From: Owenia fusiformis
Taxonomy: Eukaryota; Annelida; Polychaeta; Sabellida; Oweniidae
Reading direction: 5' to 3'
Assembly (NCBI GenBank): GCA_903813345.2
Contig: CAIIXF020000011.1
Location: 7,838,571 to 7,902,570, forward strand
DNA length: 64,000 nucleotides
The notes beneath the pieces were generated by a model that had not been told where the DNA came from, searched no databases, and saw nothing but the letters and a program-made list of their open reading frames with translations. The first letter of the stretch is position 1. Each line of letters begins with the position of its first letter. The translations under genes were made by a program, and so were the position numbers. This document shows positions 1 through 11,570 of the stretch, one piece after another.

Positions 1-662
1 GATATTGTTCCTTGTTGAGGGTGAAGGCTGAAGAGCATACCCACTACCCAGAGGGGCATATACTGTAACTAATAATGTAAAATGTGTTCCATAATTCTTT
101 TTTACACAGATACTGATTTCTGAATGAAGACAATGTGTCATGCTTGACAAATAATAACAAAAGTACTCCATAACTTCTGATGTCAAAAGACAATATTTCG
201 CGCTTCAAATGATTTACATTTAAAATATCAACTAGAAACATAAAACAATAATATAGAAATAGCCACCTTTTTGGATTTTGAACTAAATCAGTGTCATGTC
301 TTGAATATTTTTTTGCAATTCAACCATGACAATTACATATTTGTAAGAAAATCTTTCATGATTTTCCCTTGGGATTGTGTATAATATATCCCCCTGTCTA
401 ACCTGATTCAGGATACTAATTGTCAGAGCTGTTGATGAACAATATCTTCAATATTTCTCATTGTTAATATGAATTTCTAAAATATTGTTGTTTTTATCAA
501 TTTAAACTTTCCAATAACTGGAAATGCACGCACCAAAAACACCAGGGATTTTGGCGAGTATTTAATTAACGCTCGCCAAATAAAAGACAAATACAGTAAC
601 ACTCTGGAGGGACATATGGATGGACATAAGGAGTCATTCTTTATATCTCTTGAATGAGGAGA
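1..662. other. AT-rich non-coding stretch
   Basis: I see no exon, RNA gene or clear repeat here. Short open frames on both strands lack homology-like composition and splice context. Confidence 0.4.
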
Positions 663-665
663 TAA

Positions 666-2542
666 GCCCATAAGAAGTAGATTCTTCGTTTTGCATCCCC
701 TTGCTTGCACGATTTTGAGTAAATCAGAAAAACAAACACATCCAAAAAGCAATCACAAGGGTCTGAAAGTACCATCACATTATTATCGCACTTTGAAAAA
801 GTGCTATATTGTCGTCGTCTTGTGCTGTTGGGCGGGCGTTTGGGTGTGCGGGCGTGCGGGCGGGCGGGACATAAACCAAATCTTGTCATCAAATTTCCAG
901 GATAACTGCTTACCTGTTCAACTTGAAATCTTTACAGATGCAAGAGCAGACTAGTACCAAGATCTGATTAGGTTAAGGGCATGCTGGGTAAACTATGTGG
1001 CGGCCATTTTGAATTTTTCAACAAATCTTGTCATCAAAATTCCAGGAAAACCACTTATCCTTTCAACTTGAAATTTTTACAGATGCAAGAGCAGACTATT
1101 GCCAAGATCTGATTAGGTTTTGGGTATGCTGGCTGAATTACATGGTGGCCATTTTGAATTTTTGAATTTGGCGGCCATTTTGAATTTTTCAACTTGCTCT
1201 AAATTGACCAAATTTTTTTTTTAAAAACATCTACAAGTTCTCAGAAGTTCAAATCTGACCTTAGATTTCAGATTTGACCTTTCATTCACCATCAGTGACC
1301 TTGAAAAGGTCAAAAAAGTTGATTTTCTAAATTGATATTTTGGATTTAAATTTAGGTCAGCTTAATTACAAAACACCTACTGAGGTCTGAAAAAGTGAAA
1401 TTTTTAAGGTCGAAAGTCAAGGTCATTAAACTAGGTCACAAATGATGTTATCCAAGTTTCTCAAAGTTTGAGACTACAAATCAATTCTTGTCATCAAAAT
1501 TCCAAGAAAACCGCTAACCTGTTCAACTTGAAATTTTTACACATGCAATAGCAGACTAGTGCCAAGATCTGATTAGGTTAAGGGCATGTTGGGTAAACTA
1601 CGTGGTGGCCATTTTGAATTTTTCAACAAATCTTGTCATCAAAATTCCAGGAAAACCACTTATCCGTTCAACTTGAAATTTTTACAGATGCAAGAACAGA
1701 CTATTGCCAAGATCTGATTAGGTTTTCGGGTATGCTGGCTGAATTACATGGTGGCCATTTTGAATTTTTCAATTTGGTGACCATTTTGAATTTTTCAACT
1801 TGCTCCAAATTGACCAATTTTTTTTTTAAAAAACATCTACATGTTCTCAGAAGTTCAAATCTGACCTTAGATTTCAGATTTGACCTTTCGTTGACCTTCA
1901 GTGGCCTTGAAAAGGTCAAAAATTTGATTTTCTAAATTGATATTTTGGATTTAAATTTAGGTCAGCTAATTCGACCTTGAAATTTTCAAGGTCGAAGGTC
2001 ATCAAATTAGGTCACAAACAATGTTATCTAAATTTTCCCAAAGTTCAAGACTACAAATAAATTCTTCTCATCAAAATTGCAGGAAAACCGCTAACCTTGT
2101 CAACTTGAAATGTTTACAGATGCAAGAGCAGACTAGTGCCAAGGTCTGATTAGGTTTTGGCCATGCTGGGTAAATTGCATGGTGGCCAGTTTGCTCTTCA
2201 AAGTGCGATATTTATCACTGTGTGTCTTGTTTTGTTCAATTGGAATCAGAAATGACAGACAATTTGATGTGCGTCAAAATTGACAGTGTTATTGATTACT
2301 TTGGCATACTTTGTGTACTTTCTTATTTTGGTTACCTTTGAACTATGTTTAAATATATTGTATATGATGTTTAGATATGTGTTTGTAATCACTGCAAATT
2401 GGTATGTCATCCCTTTTTATGCTCATAAAATGTATACATTTCTTAAGCAAATCAGTTTGCGAGTTTGTGTTTGTTTTCCTTGTACCCTTGCATGATTTGG
2501 ATTTTACCATGACGCAAAACAAAGAATCTACTTCGTATGGCC
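666..2542. mobile_element. PIF/Harbinger-like non-autonomous DNA transposon, copy 1
   Basis: The element has terminal inverted repeats of about 33 bp. The left end begins GCCCATAAGAAGTAGATTC and the right end reads GAATCTACTTCGTATGGCC. It is flanked by the 3-bp direct repeat TAA at 663-665 and 2543-2545. A 3-bp TWA target duplication with GGCC-type ends is the known signature of the PIF/Harbinger superfamily. No transposase frame is visible. The 5' and 3' subterminal parts match the copy at 11574-15279, but the middle is filled with a tandem satellite, so the element grew by internal amplification. A G-rich run (829-868) sits just inside the left end. Confidence 0.8.
875..2200. repeat. Higher-order tandem repeat inside the Harbinger-like element
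   Basis: Units begin with a variant of TCTTGTCATCAAAATTCCAG at about 880, 1024, 1484, 1626 and 2062. A short unit of about 145 bp alternates with a long one of about 455 bp, giving a higher-order period near 600 bp. Each unit contains the phrases CAACTTGAAATTTTTACAGA and GCCATTTTGAATTTTT. The long units also hold TGACCTT/AAGGTCA words. Confidence 0.8.
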
Positions 2543-2800
2543 TAATAGAATAAATAAATGATATAAACATTGACAGACATCTTATTAAAAATGTAAATAT
2601 TTTATTTCACTACAACGTTACAAAATTGAATACTGAGTAACCTCTAAACATTTTGATTATCATCTAAAAACTGAGATAGAGAAACCCTATCATAACAATT
2701 ATGCTGAACAATAATGAATTTCAAAACATATTTTCATTCCTTGATTATACAACAGTTGCCCTGATTGTCAGAGCCCAGTACACTATACCGTTTTGATGCT

Positions 2801-3668
2801 GATAAGATGGTAAGAATTAAAATATGGATTGGATCGAGTGGATTGGTTTAATTTGAAATTTGGTTTTTTGCAAAACATTTTTTTTTAATTTTGATCATTG
2901 ACTACACTGTAGTAGAGGGTTGTATTGTACAGGGTAACTCAAAATGTTATCATCTGGCTTTTGCTTTCTATGGATGACATTAACGGATTAATTTTTAAAC
3001 AAGAAGGATACTTGTATATGGTTATTAATGTAGTTGACTTAGTTGTCACATACAAATGAATGTACAATGTACTTTTATGCATCATATGTTCAGCCTAATA
3101 CTTTTAAATTGAGCTTGTAAAAAGACTAGATGCGAGTAGAAATTATCTTGATTTATGTCATTAAAATTAAGAATTCAGTCAAAGTGATATTATATTTGAA
3201 ATCTACATGTAAAATTACATCTAGAAATGTGAAAAGTGTTCATCAACTTTGAATATTTAATTTTCTTTGAAAATGTGAGTTCTAGGGTTGAGGAGATTCC
3301 CCATAGACTTTGTGTTATAAAATCACAAAAAGTGAAATATCTTTTCTAGTATTGGACAGATAATGTTTTCCTTTACTGGACATATTTTAATTTGCATAAC
3401 TATCAGATACATGAGGGTAATATAAAAAGTGAACCACTAAAACTAATGAATATTCAAGTTTAAGTGAACTCTGCAATACCCTGCCATGTTATCTGGCCCG
3501 AATTAGCCACCTGGTGGTGAAACTAGTAACTACCGACTCGCATCTTGGTTATTGAACTATGAAAATTACATATTTTGCAAATTCTGTATTCAATCAACCT
3601 TGTACATGAAACCAATCCAATCCAATCCTCTCGATCCAATCCATATCTTAATCCTGACCGATAAGATC
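2801..3668. mobile_element. Candidate MITE with about 55-bp terminal inverted repeats
   Basis: GATAAGATGG...ATATGGATTGGATCGAG at 2801-2843 is repeated in inverse orientation at about 3620-3668 (CTCGATCCAATCCATAT...GATAAGATC). The interior of about 770 bp is AT-rich and non-coding. No target duplication could be fixed by eye. Confidence 0.5.
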
Positions 3669-3714
3669 AATAGTAGTAATGGCATATAACAAGTTTCATT
3701 ATGTTAGACTTGGT

Positions 3715-4415
3715 CAGTAACGTGGGCAGTCATTTGTACGGAATGGTTGACGTTTTTAAGACGAGTGAACGTACTGGACTAGATGACTTGGTTAGTTGTA
3801 TGGAATGGTTGACGTTTGTTATGATCGTATGGACTAGATGACGTGATCAGTTTTATGGAATGGTTGACGTTTTGTAACTAGACTAGATGACGTCCGTTAG
3901 ACGAGTGAACGCACTGGACCAGCTGATGTGGTCAGTTGAATAAAATGATTGACGTCCGTTAAAGAGTGAACGTACTGGGCTAGATGACGTGGAATATTAT
4001 GTGGAATGATTGAATTATGCTAGACGACTCGAGTGAACGTACTGGGCCAGATGACGGCGTCACTTATATGGAGTGATTGATGTTTGCAAGACGAATGAAC
4101 ATACTGGGCCAGATGACGTGGTCACTATCATTGACTTAGGCTAGACGAGTGAACGTACTGGGCCAGATGACGGCGTCACTTATATGGAGTGATTGATGTT
4201 TGCAAGACGAATGAACGTACTGGGCCAGATGACGTGGTCACTATCATTGACTTAGGCTAGACTAGTGAACGTTCTGTGTCAGATGACGGCGTCACTTATG
4301 TGGAGTGATTGATGTTTGCTAGACGAGTGAACGTACTGGGCCAGATGACGGCGTCACTTATGTGGAGTGATTGATGTTTGCTAGACGAGTGAACTTACTG
4401 GGCCGGATGTTGCAG
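3715..4415. repeat. Tandem repeat, about 58-bp unit in 116-121-bp higher-order units
   Basis: The core AGTGAACGTACTGGGCCAGA and the following TGACG are repeated about ten times, alternating with GTCACTTATATGGAGTGATT or GTCACTATCATTGACTTAGG segments. Units are most regular from 4020 to 4400 (for example 4141 to 4257, 116 bp) and degenerate toward 3715. The array supplies the last codons and the stop codon of the adjacent minus-strand gene. Confidence 0.8.
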
Positions 4416-5364
4416 AATATCTGTTATTCACACGAGCTGATTGAGATGACCTGACGTTTGAGCAATGGTTGTGGTAAACCTTCAACAAGCTACATGGGTT
4501 CCTCAAATTGTATTTCATCATATTTTTAGTAACATGCATTAGGACGTTTTCTGCACCCCAACTGTTCATAGGATAATCCAATATTGTAAGTGCGTTTGGG
4601 GGAAATGGACTGTGCATATAGAACATGTGAGTGTCATGAGATCCTACGTATTTTATGCAATAGTTCCATAACTGGCACGACGTTTTATTCCGTGGTCCCT
4701 GTCTACTTAATGAATAACTGATCCGTCTGTCTTTCACGTACTCCATTTTAATATCTTCAAATCCCTCACCGAGTGATATGTCAGCGTTTTGGAACACCAC
4801 TATCTTGCCTATAAGGTTCTCGGATGCATATTCAGCAAGCATTCTGTATGTTGGCTTACCATTTATTTCTGAAAAAGTAAGGAAAGAGTCCACCAGAGAT
4901 GCGTTTATCCGAAATATCGTCTGATTTTTAATGGATTGTTTGACGTTCACTGTCTCCACCAAGAGATGTATCTGTTCCACACACGGGTGATCAATGTTCA
5001 TCTTTAAGCTAGCTAGGTATTCCCTGTGTCTATTACGTCTGTTGAGAGCATCTTCGTGCGTGTATCCTCTACTGGCAAGGTATGTGTCATTTGCCAGTAA
5101 ATCAGGAAAACTTGTTACAATATTCAGCATTACTTCACAGTATTTACTTGAATGATTCAAGCCCTGTGTTGTTTTTTGTTCGTCATTTTCTTGCTCAGCT
5201 CGTGGAATGGGCATTGCCCTAGTTGACATCGGTGTGTCTTGTTTGTCTTGAGTGTAAACATAAGTCATCATTGATATTGCGTAGATAAACATCATTGCAA
5301 GTAAGACATTGACGATTGTTTTCCATCCTAGTTGGACACGACGCGAGATGAACTGCACTGCCAT
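4381..5364 (-). CDS. Type II membrane glycosyltransferase-like protein
   Basis: A single long exon encodes 327 residues. The open frame reaches 5388 through a TTG, but the first ATG is at 5364 in the context TGTACGATGGCAG. A good 3' splice site (TTGATTTCAG) ends 9 bp upstream of this ATG, so a non-coding first exon probably lies further right. Residues about 17-38 form one hydrophobic segment after a short Arg/Lys cytoplasmic tail, a Golgi type II topology. The lumenal part contains YRMLAEYASENLIGKIVVF followed by NADISLGEGF, and near the end SWGAENVL, then NPCSLLKVYHNHCSNVR. This layout (nucleotide-binding-like 'NADI', then a Gly-x-(D/E)N and a terminal HxH region) resembles a set of uncharacterised animal and algal glycosyltransferase-like proteins. 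The substrate is unknown. The last residues (SGPVSSLV) and the stop come from the flanking tandem repeat, so the C-terminus has been rewritten by satellite sequence. Confidence 0.6.
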   Translation of the reverse strand: MAVQFISRRVQLGWKTIVNVLLAMMFIYAISMMTYVYTQDKQDTPMSTRAMPIPRAEQENDEQKTTQGLNHSSKYCEVMLNIVTSFPDLLANDTYLASRGYTHEDALNRRNRHREYLASLKMNIDHPCVEQIHLLVETVNVKQSIKNQTIFRINASLVDSFLTFSEINGKPTYRMLAEYASENLIGKIVVFQNADISLGEGFEDIKMEYVKDRRISYSLSRQGPRNKTSCQLWNYCIKYVGSHDTHMFYMHSPFPPNALTILDYPMNSWGAENVLMHVTKNMMKYNLRNPCSLLKVYHNHCSNVRSSQSARVNNRYSATSGPVSSLV

Positions 5365-5399
5365 CGTACAACTGAAATCAAAATTCAATTCAATTGATT

Positions 5400-6540
5400 A
5401 GGTTTTTGAACAAATCTTCATATATTACAATCCTATAATGTTTTTGTGAGTCAATAGAAGGACCATAGTGAAATGATTTCATGGATTACATGCATTCATA
5501 TACATACCCATGAATTAAGAACATTTCACGAGGAAACCTAGGTTTCCACGTGAACATGTATTAAATATTTTAATAAATGAGATTTGAACGGAAAATGAGT
5601 TGAATTAAATACGTGGACGTTTTTGTCTAATTGAAGATGCACACCTTTTAGACGTCAACGAAAATTGTATCCAGCAACGCACATCTTTCCAATAATTGCA
5701 AAACGTCACGAAGATTTCGTCTTCGTATCACTATTATTAGTGCAATATTCTGGTCAATACATTCTGGTCAATAAGCAAGATAGCCATTCTATATTTAACA
5801 TCAGGTGAATGGTATTTTGATCTGGACCTATAGTGATTTTTTCCCCATCATCAATTTGATCATTTCAGAATGGCCATGTGAAATGTAAAACATCATATTT
5901 ATACGAATGCGGTATCATAACTCATCAAATATCATGTACTATTCTCACCTTTGAAGTCTAGTTCTAGATCTTTTGCCGAATTTTTGTCAATATTCGGATT
6001 TTATAATACACTCCAGATATAGATTTCCTCTTTCTGCATTTACGATTCCAATATTGACCAGTGGCCTACCTCAGCTGCGTTTTCCAATAACAGACTAATA
6101 AGTCACCTAATTCCATTTGCCAAGTATTATGGCTGAGCACATGGTATTCTAATTTGTGATAATAAATACACTGTTGGTCAAAAATATGGAATATGGGCAT
6201 TTCACAAAAATCAGACAGAACCATAAAAATTGCACGAGAGTATGAAAGAGGGATTGTTCTAAAATGTCCAGTTAAAAATGTATTCCAGGAAATGTTTAAT
6301 CAGTCTGAAGAATATGCTAATTTACTTGAATATTCTCCAAGAGTTAATGGATTCTGACAAACTGACAAAGCAATTCCTGGGAAATACATCCTCCGTACGC
6401 AGGGCTTCAAAATCCAGAATATCTTCTTTCTTTGTACCAGTTTACTGTACGTATTCTGGACACCTACTTATGGTAAGTAACAAGGCAATAGAATGTACTG
6501 ACAAGAAGGTAATATATTAACATATTATATAATATCCGAT
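5400..6540. other. Intergenic, nothing recognised
   Basis: AT-rich sequence, perhaps including an upstream untranslated exon of the minus-strand gene to its left. The 80-codon open frame at 6278-6520 has no features of a real protein. Confidence 0.35.
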
Positions 6541-7122
6541 CGATTGCTAAAAGCCAGTGAGCGTCATCTCGCAATTACAACCAGCTTAGTAGTCCGGATG
6601 TGAAGTGCCATATTTTAAGTGAAGGTGGAAATGCTTATTATATGAACTTTTTTTGCATTTTCTGTTTAAACATGATATCCATATTCAGAAACTGTCGGAT
6701 GCCCAACGGGCATCCTTGAGGATTTTTTTGGCGGCCATTTTGAATTTTCACACGTTTTATGTATTTTAGCCAGCATATTAGAACAGAAAACTAGCATACA
6801 CATACACAAATCTTGCTGTTTTTTCTATAATAGAGTTTTAATATGATGTATACCAATATGTTAGGTTCCAGAAATGTTTCTTGACAAAAATAAAAAAAAT
6901 TCAAGATGGCCGCCAACCTTACAATTTATGAAATGTCTCATTCTGTGATAATGTCAAATTGATATTAGTGTTTCCTACAAAATTATCAATAAATAATACT
7001 AAATACATCTGATTATGATCTCTTTCTCACATATAAAATATCTGAAATGAGTAAAAAGTAACCTACATAATAATAATGATGTTCCACAAGGGTCATTTCT
7101 AGGTGCTATATATATCTTGAAT

Positions 7123-8499
7123 TTATGAATTATCTTCTTTTACTAAGATTTCATCAAGGATTTCCCTCAATAAATCCTCATCATTTTCTTCCAATTCCTG
7201 GTCAGTAACTGTCTTTGTATGTTGGTTATTGCATTCATTCCCCTTGCAAACACAGAACAATGTACATGATAAAGATGCCTTGGAGCATGAACATCGCCCA
7301 GTTCTACATACATTGCCCTCTGATGCACATGTGCACTTAATGAGCTGGAGAATTCCTTCAGGGGCACAGGGTGTATCCTTGGGCATTGTTGTTGGGACAA
7401 GTGAGCCTGTGCTCTTAATTTCCCAACCATAATCTGTTGGAAGGATAAGTGGGGGGTCAGGCATATCAGCATTTTTCCATATAGCTACTTGGAAATGAGC
7501 TTGCTTCACATGCTGGGAAAATGCTTCTGTTGTTGGTGGGAGGGATTTAAGCTTTGGTGCATTTGTAATGTGTTTTGCAGCATTTTTCTTTGCTCATACA
7601 GCATATCTCACATCAGACATTTTGTCTGTGACTTTCGGTGTAATTCCATAACATCTAGAAACAAATTCTGTTGAAGTTTTCTCAACTTCAGTCATGTCTG
7701 CATTGACATCTCCCAAGTTAGCGAGTGAGTATCTATTTAACACCTTCAGGACTGTTAGCTTGCCAATTCCATGCATGCAAGATGTCGTATCACTGCCAGA
7801 GAGACCATGCACAGCTAACAAGTTTGGGATTTTTAATTTGTGTTCATTTACGGTTGCATTAATGTTAATGTTTGCTCGGCCGGATGATGTTCCCTCCATT
7901 ATGATGTTATTTTCCATTAACTTGTGCTTGAGACAGTGATGAAGAAGTAGAAGGAAAACATCAGTATCATCACTGAGTACACTGATATTCTGTTGGCCTT
8001 TACTGGCAGCATGCAGAACCTGGTGTACGATAACAACATCTGCTTCTTCTTGAGTGTTCCTTAAGTCATCACGTTGTTCAATATTGCCTTTGTGAATTTG
8101 TACAGGTGTTGGATCAGGACCTGTGATAATAAAGATGTTGGAGAATGATCCTTCACTAGCTTTTTGAGTGAGATGGTCGATGACACACTTTATCAACTGG
8201 ACCTTGTTCTCAGTCACATTCAGAACAACATTCTTTGCAGGGAGAGGTGTGTCAGAGCTGATCTTATACACTCTACTAGCTGATTGAGCACAAGATGACC
8301 AGGTGCTGTTCTTTACGCTATTGTCTTTATATCTGTCAAAGATAAGGTATACATCTGACTCGGTTAGGAGTCTCAGGATGTACTTAGTGAAAGCAATACA
8401 GAAGTTTTCAATTTTGCCAGCCATCGGCCATGTTATGATCCAAAGGATGGCACATCCATCAACAACACATACATTGCAATTGTTTCCTCTTGAGGTCAC
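7123..8499 (-). pseudogene. Transposon-borne XPG/FEN1-like nuclease with C-terminal CXC zinc domain (Academ-like), interrupted
   Basis: The frame opens before 8499 without an ATG and runs 301 codons to a TGA at 7594-7596. The same frame then continues to 7123 (DNSstop), so one in-frame stop splits one gene. The first part has VDGCAILWIITWP and YLIFDRYKDNS, an XPG-N-like region. EEADVVIVHQVLHAASKG followed by SVLSDDTDVFLLLLHH is XPG-I-like with the expected acidic residues, and HGLSGSDTTSCMHGIGK matches the following helical segment. The second part has PTDYGW, then a Cys-rich CXC/tesmin-like module (KCTCASEGNVCRTGRCSC, then CTLFCVCKGNECNN). Proteins of this architecture are very repeated in cnidarian, fish and echinoderm genomes. 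XPG-like nucleases are known from Academ DNA transposons, which is my best but not certain assignment. The inverted-repeat junction removes the N-terminus. Confidence 0.7.
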
Positions 8500-8575
8500 C
8501 TCAATCTGTAACTTTTGTTTAAGTGTTGATTTGAAGTTGTGATATTAATTTCTCCATTTTAATCAAATAGAGATA

Positions 8576-9350
8576 ATGGAGGGAACATCATCTGGCCGAG
8601 CAAACATTAACATTAATGCAACAGTAAATGAACACAAATTAAAAATCCCAAACTTGTTAGCTGCGCATGGTCTCTCTGGCAGTGATATGACATCTTGCAT
8701 GCATGGAATTGGCAAGCTATTCCTGAAGGTGTTAAATAGATACTCACTCAATAACTTGGGAGATGTCAATTCAGACATGACTGAAGTTGAGAAAACTTCA
8801 ACAGAATTTGTTTCTAGATGTTATGGAATTATACCTAAAGTCACAGACAAAATGTCTGATGTGAGATATGCTGTATGAACAAAGAAAAATGCTGCAAAAC
8901 ACATTACAAATGCACCAAAGCTAAAATCCCTCCCACCAACAACAGAAGCATTTTCCCAGCATGTGAAGCGAGCTCATTTCCAAGTAGCTATATGGAAAAA
9001 ATGCTGATATGCCTGACCCCCCACTTATCCTTCCAACAGATTATGGTTGGGAAATTAACAGCACGGGCTCACTTGTCCCAACAACAATGCCCAAGGATAC
9101 ACCCTGTGCCCCTGAAGGAATTCTCCAGCTCATTAAGTGCACATGTGCATCAGAGGGCAATGTATGTAGAACTGGGCGATGTTCATGCTCCAAGGCATCT
9201 CTATCATGTACATTGTTCTGTGTTTGCAAGGGGAATGAATGCAATAACCAACATACAAAGACAGTAACTGACCAGGAATTGGAAGAAAATGATGAGGATT
9301 TATTGAGGGAAATCCTTGATGAAATCTTAGTAAAAGAAGATAATTCATAA
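8576..9350 (+). pseudogene. Second, truncated copy of the XPG-like/CXC transposon gene
   Basis: This right-arm copy starts at MEGTSSGRANININATV, corresponding to about the last third of the XPG-like region of the left copy. It reaches the same TGA after DKMSDVRYAV (8876-8878). Downstream the frame resumes but is shifted by one extra A in a run near 8997-9002 (six A versus five in the left arm). The CXC module then reads in the frame 9009-9350 and ends DNSstop. It carries a few substitutions relative to the left copy (for example SGSDM for SGSDT). The shared TGA shows that the gene was already broken before the arms duplicated. Confidence 0.7.
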
Positions 9351-10223
9351 ATTCAAAATATATAGCACCAAGAAATGACCCTTGTGGAACATCATTATTA
9401 TTATGTAGGTTACTTTTTACTCATTTCAGATATTTTATATGTGAGAAAGAGATCATAATCAGATGTATTTAGTATTATTTATTGATAATTTTGTAGGAAA
9501 CACTAATATCAATTTGATATTATCACAGAATGAGATATTTCATAAATTGTAAGGTTGGCGGCCATCTTGAATTTTTTTTATTTCTGTCAAGAAACATTTC
9601 TGGAACCTAACATATTGGTATATATCATATTAAAACTATATTATAGAAAAAACAGCAAGATATGTTTATGTGTATGCTAGTTATCTGTTCTCATATGCTG
9701 GCTAAAATACATAAAACGTGTGAAAATTCAAAATGGCCGCCAAAAAAATTCCTCAAAGTTGCCCGTTGGGCATCCGACAGTTTCTGAATATGGATATCAT
9801 GTTTAAACAGAAAATGCAAAAAAAGTTCATATAATAAGCATTTCCACCTCTATTGGCTCTACATCCAGACTATAGGGTTGATAGCAGAATTACATACGAG
9901 TGGGACCCGGTACACGTTACGATAACTGCAGTTTAAGTATTACTGATCACAATCTTTAATATAGAAAAGATACGTTTTTATCGATGATTTACACCATGAT
10001 GTCTAGAAAACACTAGACTAAAGGAAATTTTGACTTCAACTTCCTGAAAATGTTGCTGAAACTTCATTGAGCAGAATGTTTGCAGACTATACATGTAGTT
10101 TCTGAAAATGGGCCGAATATTCGCAAACACATGAAAAGGCATCTGAAATATGTGTTTATAAAAATGTGTATATTCGCGACGAGGTTTGATATATTCACAT
10201 TAGTGACTCGAAGGTGGAGTATA

Positions 10224-10632
10224 CTTTAGGCTCAGCTGGAAAGTAACATTTTGGTAAAAAATTGCTATACCTGCACATGTTATTTTCTGGGACAAAATTA
10301 AGTATGAAGTCATGTGTGTATTTCCTTGCTTTTTTCAGGAAAGTATCATTACACTGTCTACTTTTAGTAAACCTGGAAACAGGTCAATGGTAGCTCCTGT
10401 GTTGTCTGGAAACTTTGAGAGAAAATTTGGAAAAATAGAAAGTGTGAAATATCAGAATTTCCTGGAGTTTCCATTGAACTCCTACTGAAAGAAGACAATG
10501 TAATGATACTTTCCTGAAAAAAAGCAAGGAAATTGGCACATACCTTCATACTTAATTTTGTACCAGAAAATAACATGGCAAGTATAGCAATTTTTTACCA
10601 AAATGTTATTTTCCAGCTGTACCTTAATATGT
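10224..10632. mobile_element. Fold-back MITE, copy 1
   Basis: Arms of roughly 95-130 bp face each other. The left arm starts near CTCAGCTGGAAAGTAACATT and contains TGCTATACCTGCACATGTTA. The right arm contains TAACATGGCAAGTATAGCA and ends near CCAGCTGTACC. The centre (10325-10500) is single-copy. It is related in sequence and layout to 13147-13570. Confidence 0.65.
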
Positions 10633-11570
10633 CTTGTCATTTATGTTATTCCCACTTTCTGACCATCATGATAAACCATGACATCTCGAATCTTCTCAGC
10701 CCTGTTTCAGGTGAAACAGAAAGATGCTAGGAGTATCAGAATGCTATCTGACTACAATATGCCCATTGATTGTTGATTATGACTCTGGTCGTGTAAACAG
10801 TAAATGATAGTGTTAAAGAAAACAAAATTGATTGAAAGTAAAACAGTCTGTAGACGAGTCAGTTTGTTTCGTCAGTCTTAGTGATCCAGTTTCTGATGGA
10901 GTTGAGAATGGAGGGAATTCAGTTACAGTGTTCTTTTATGATAGAAACCCATATTTTGTTATCCATGTAGAACTACTCAGCGTGTGGCCTATAGACCTAA
11001 CTGAGGTGATGTTTCCCCGACCCATGTAAAGCAGAATAATTACAAAGCCCGTCCTACCTTTTAGTAAATATGAACATTTTGGTAGATCGCCCTCTGGTAA
11101 CTCCAAATGTAATTGCTTTCTGTATTCGTTTTCAAATTATTTTACCTCAGAAGCGTTTTCACATAATGCTTAATACACATACTGCGACTTAGCTTACTAA
11201 TACTAATACTTCCATTATAGGATTATGATGTGTTTGGGTATAAAGCTGACCGTGTACACCTCTCTGTCGTTTTCTATTATAATATTTGTAAAAGAATCCT
11301 ATGTATACAATTGTCCATTTACTCTGTTACTTGCGTGTGTAACCTACTGGTGACCCGAGCTTTGGGCCTTTGTATCATGTAATATACCAAAACGCAGCCA
11401 CCCGCGCACTACACTATTATACTTACTGACTAATGTATTCCTTCAACCAAGAAATGGAATATCTTTACACGAGATCAAGATGGTAGCAGACTGCATCTAG
11501 TCACGCTCTCAATGTCCGTCGAGTAAACTGGCAAATGCAGTTTTGCACTTTCCACTTATGTCGTCGAGAG
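10633..11570. other. Non-coding interval between mobile elements
   Basis: No splice-supported exon or repeat is recognised. Small open frames (for example 10832-11029) look accidental. Confidence 0.3.

Larger units (their letters stand above)
6545..9910. mobile_element. Inverted duplication of a decayed DNA transposon (palindrome with arms of about 1.3 kb)
   Basis: The left arm (about 6560-7907) and right arm (about 8572-9900) are near-identical reverse complements. For instance GTTTAAACATGATATCCATA at 6665 is matched by TATGGATATCATGTTTAAAC at about 9788, and GGCGGCCATTTTGAATTTT at 6731 by its complement near 9720. The spacer, 7908-8571, is single-copy and carries the N-terminal part of the transposon gene. 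Both arms carry the C-terminal part. Divergence rises at the outermost 60-80 bp. I could not define target-site duplications. Confidence 0.8.

Noticed and set aside
3715-4415. Regular repeats resembling a CRISPR array
   Set aside because: Units are contiguous diverged tandem repeats without unique spacers, in a eukaryotic genome.
7229-7432. Plus-strand 67-codon frame and its mirror at 9041-9244
   Set aside because: Antisense shadows of the Cys-rich CXC module in the two palindrome arms.
8563-8778. Minus-strand 71-codon frame, and 7694-7939 on the plus strand
   Set aside because: Reverse-complement shadows of the XPG-like coding arms.
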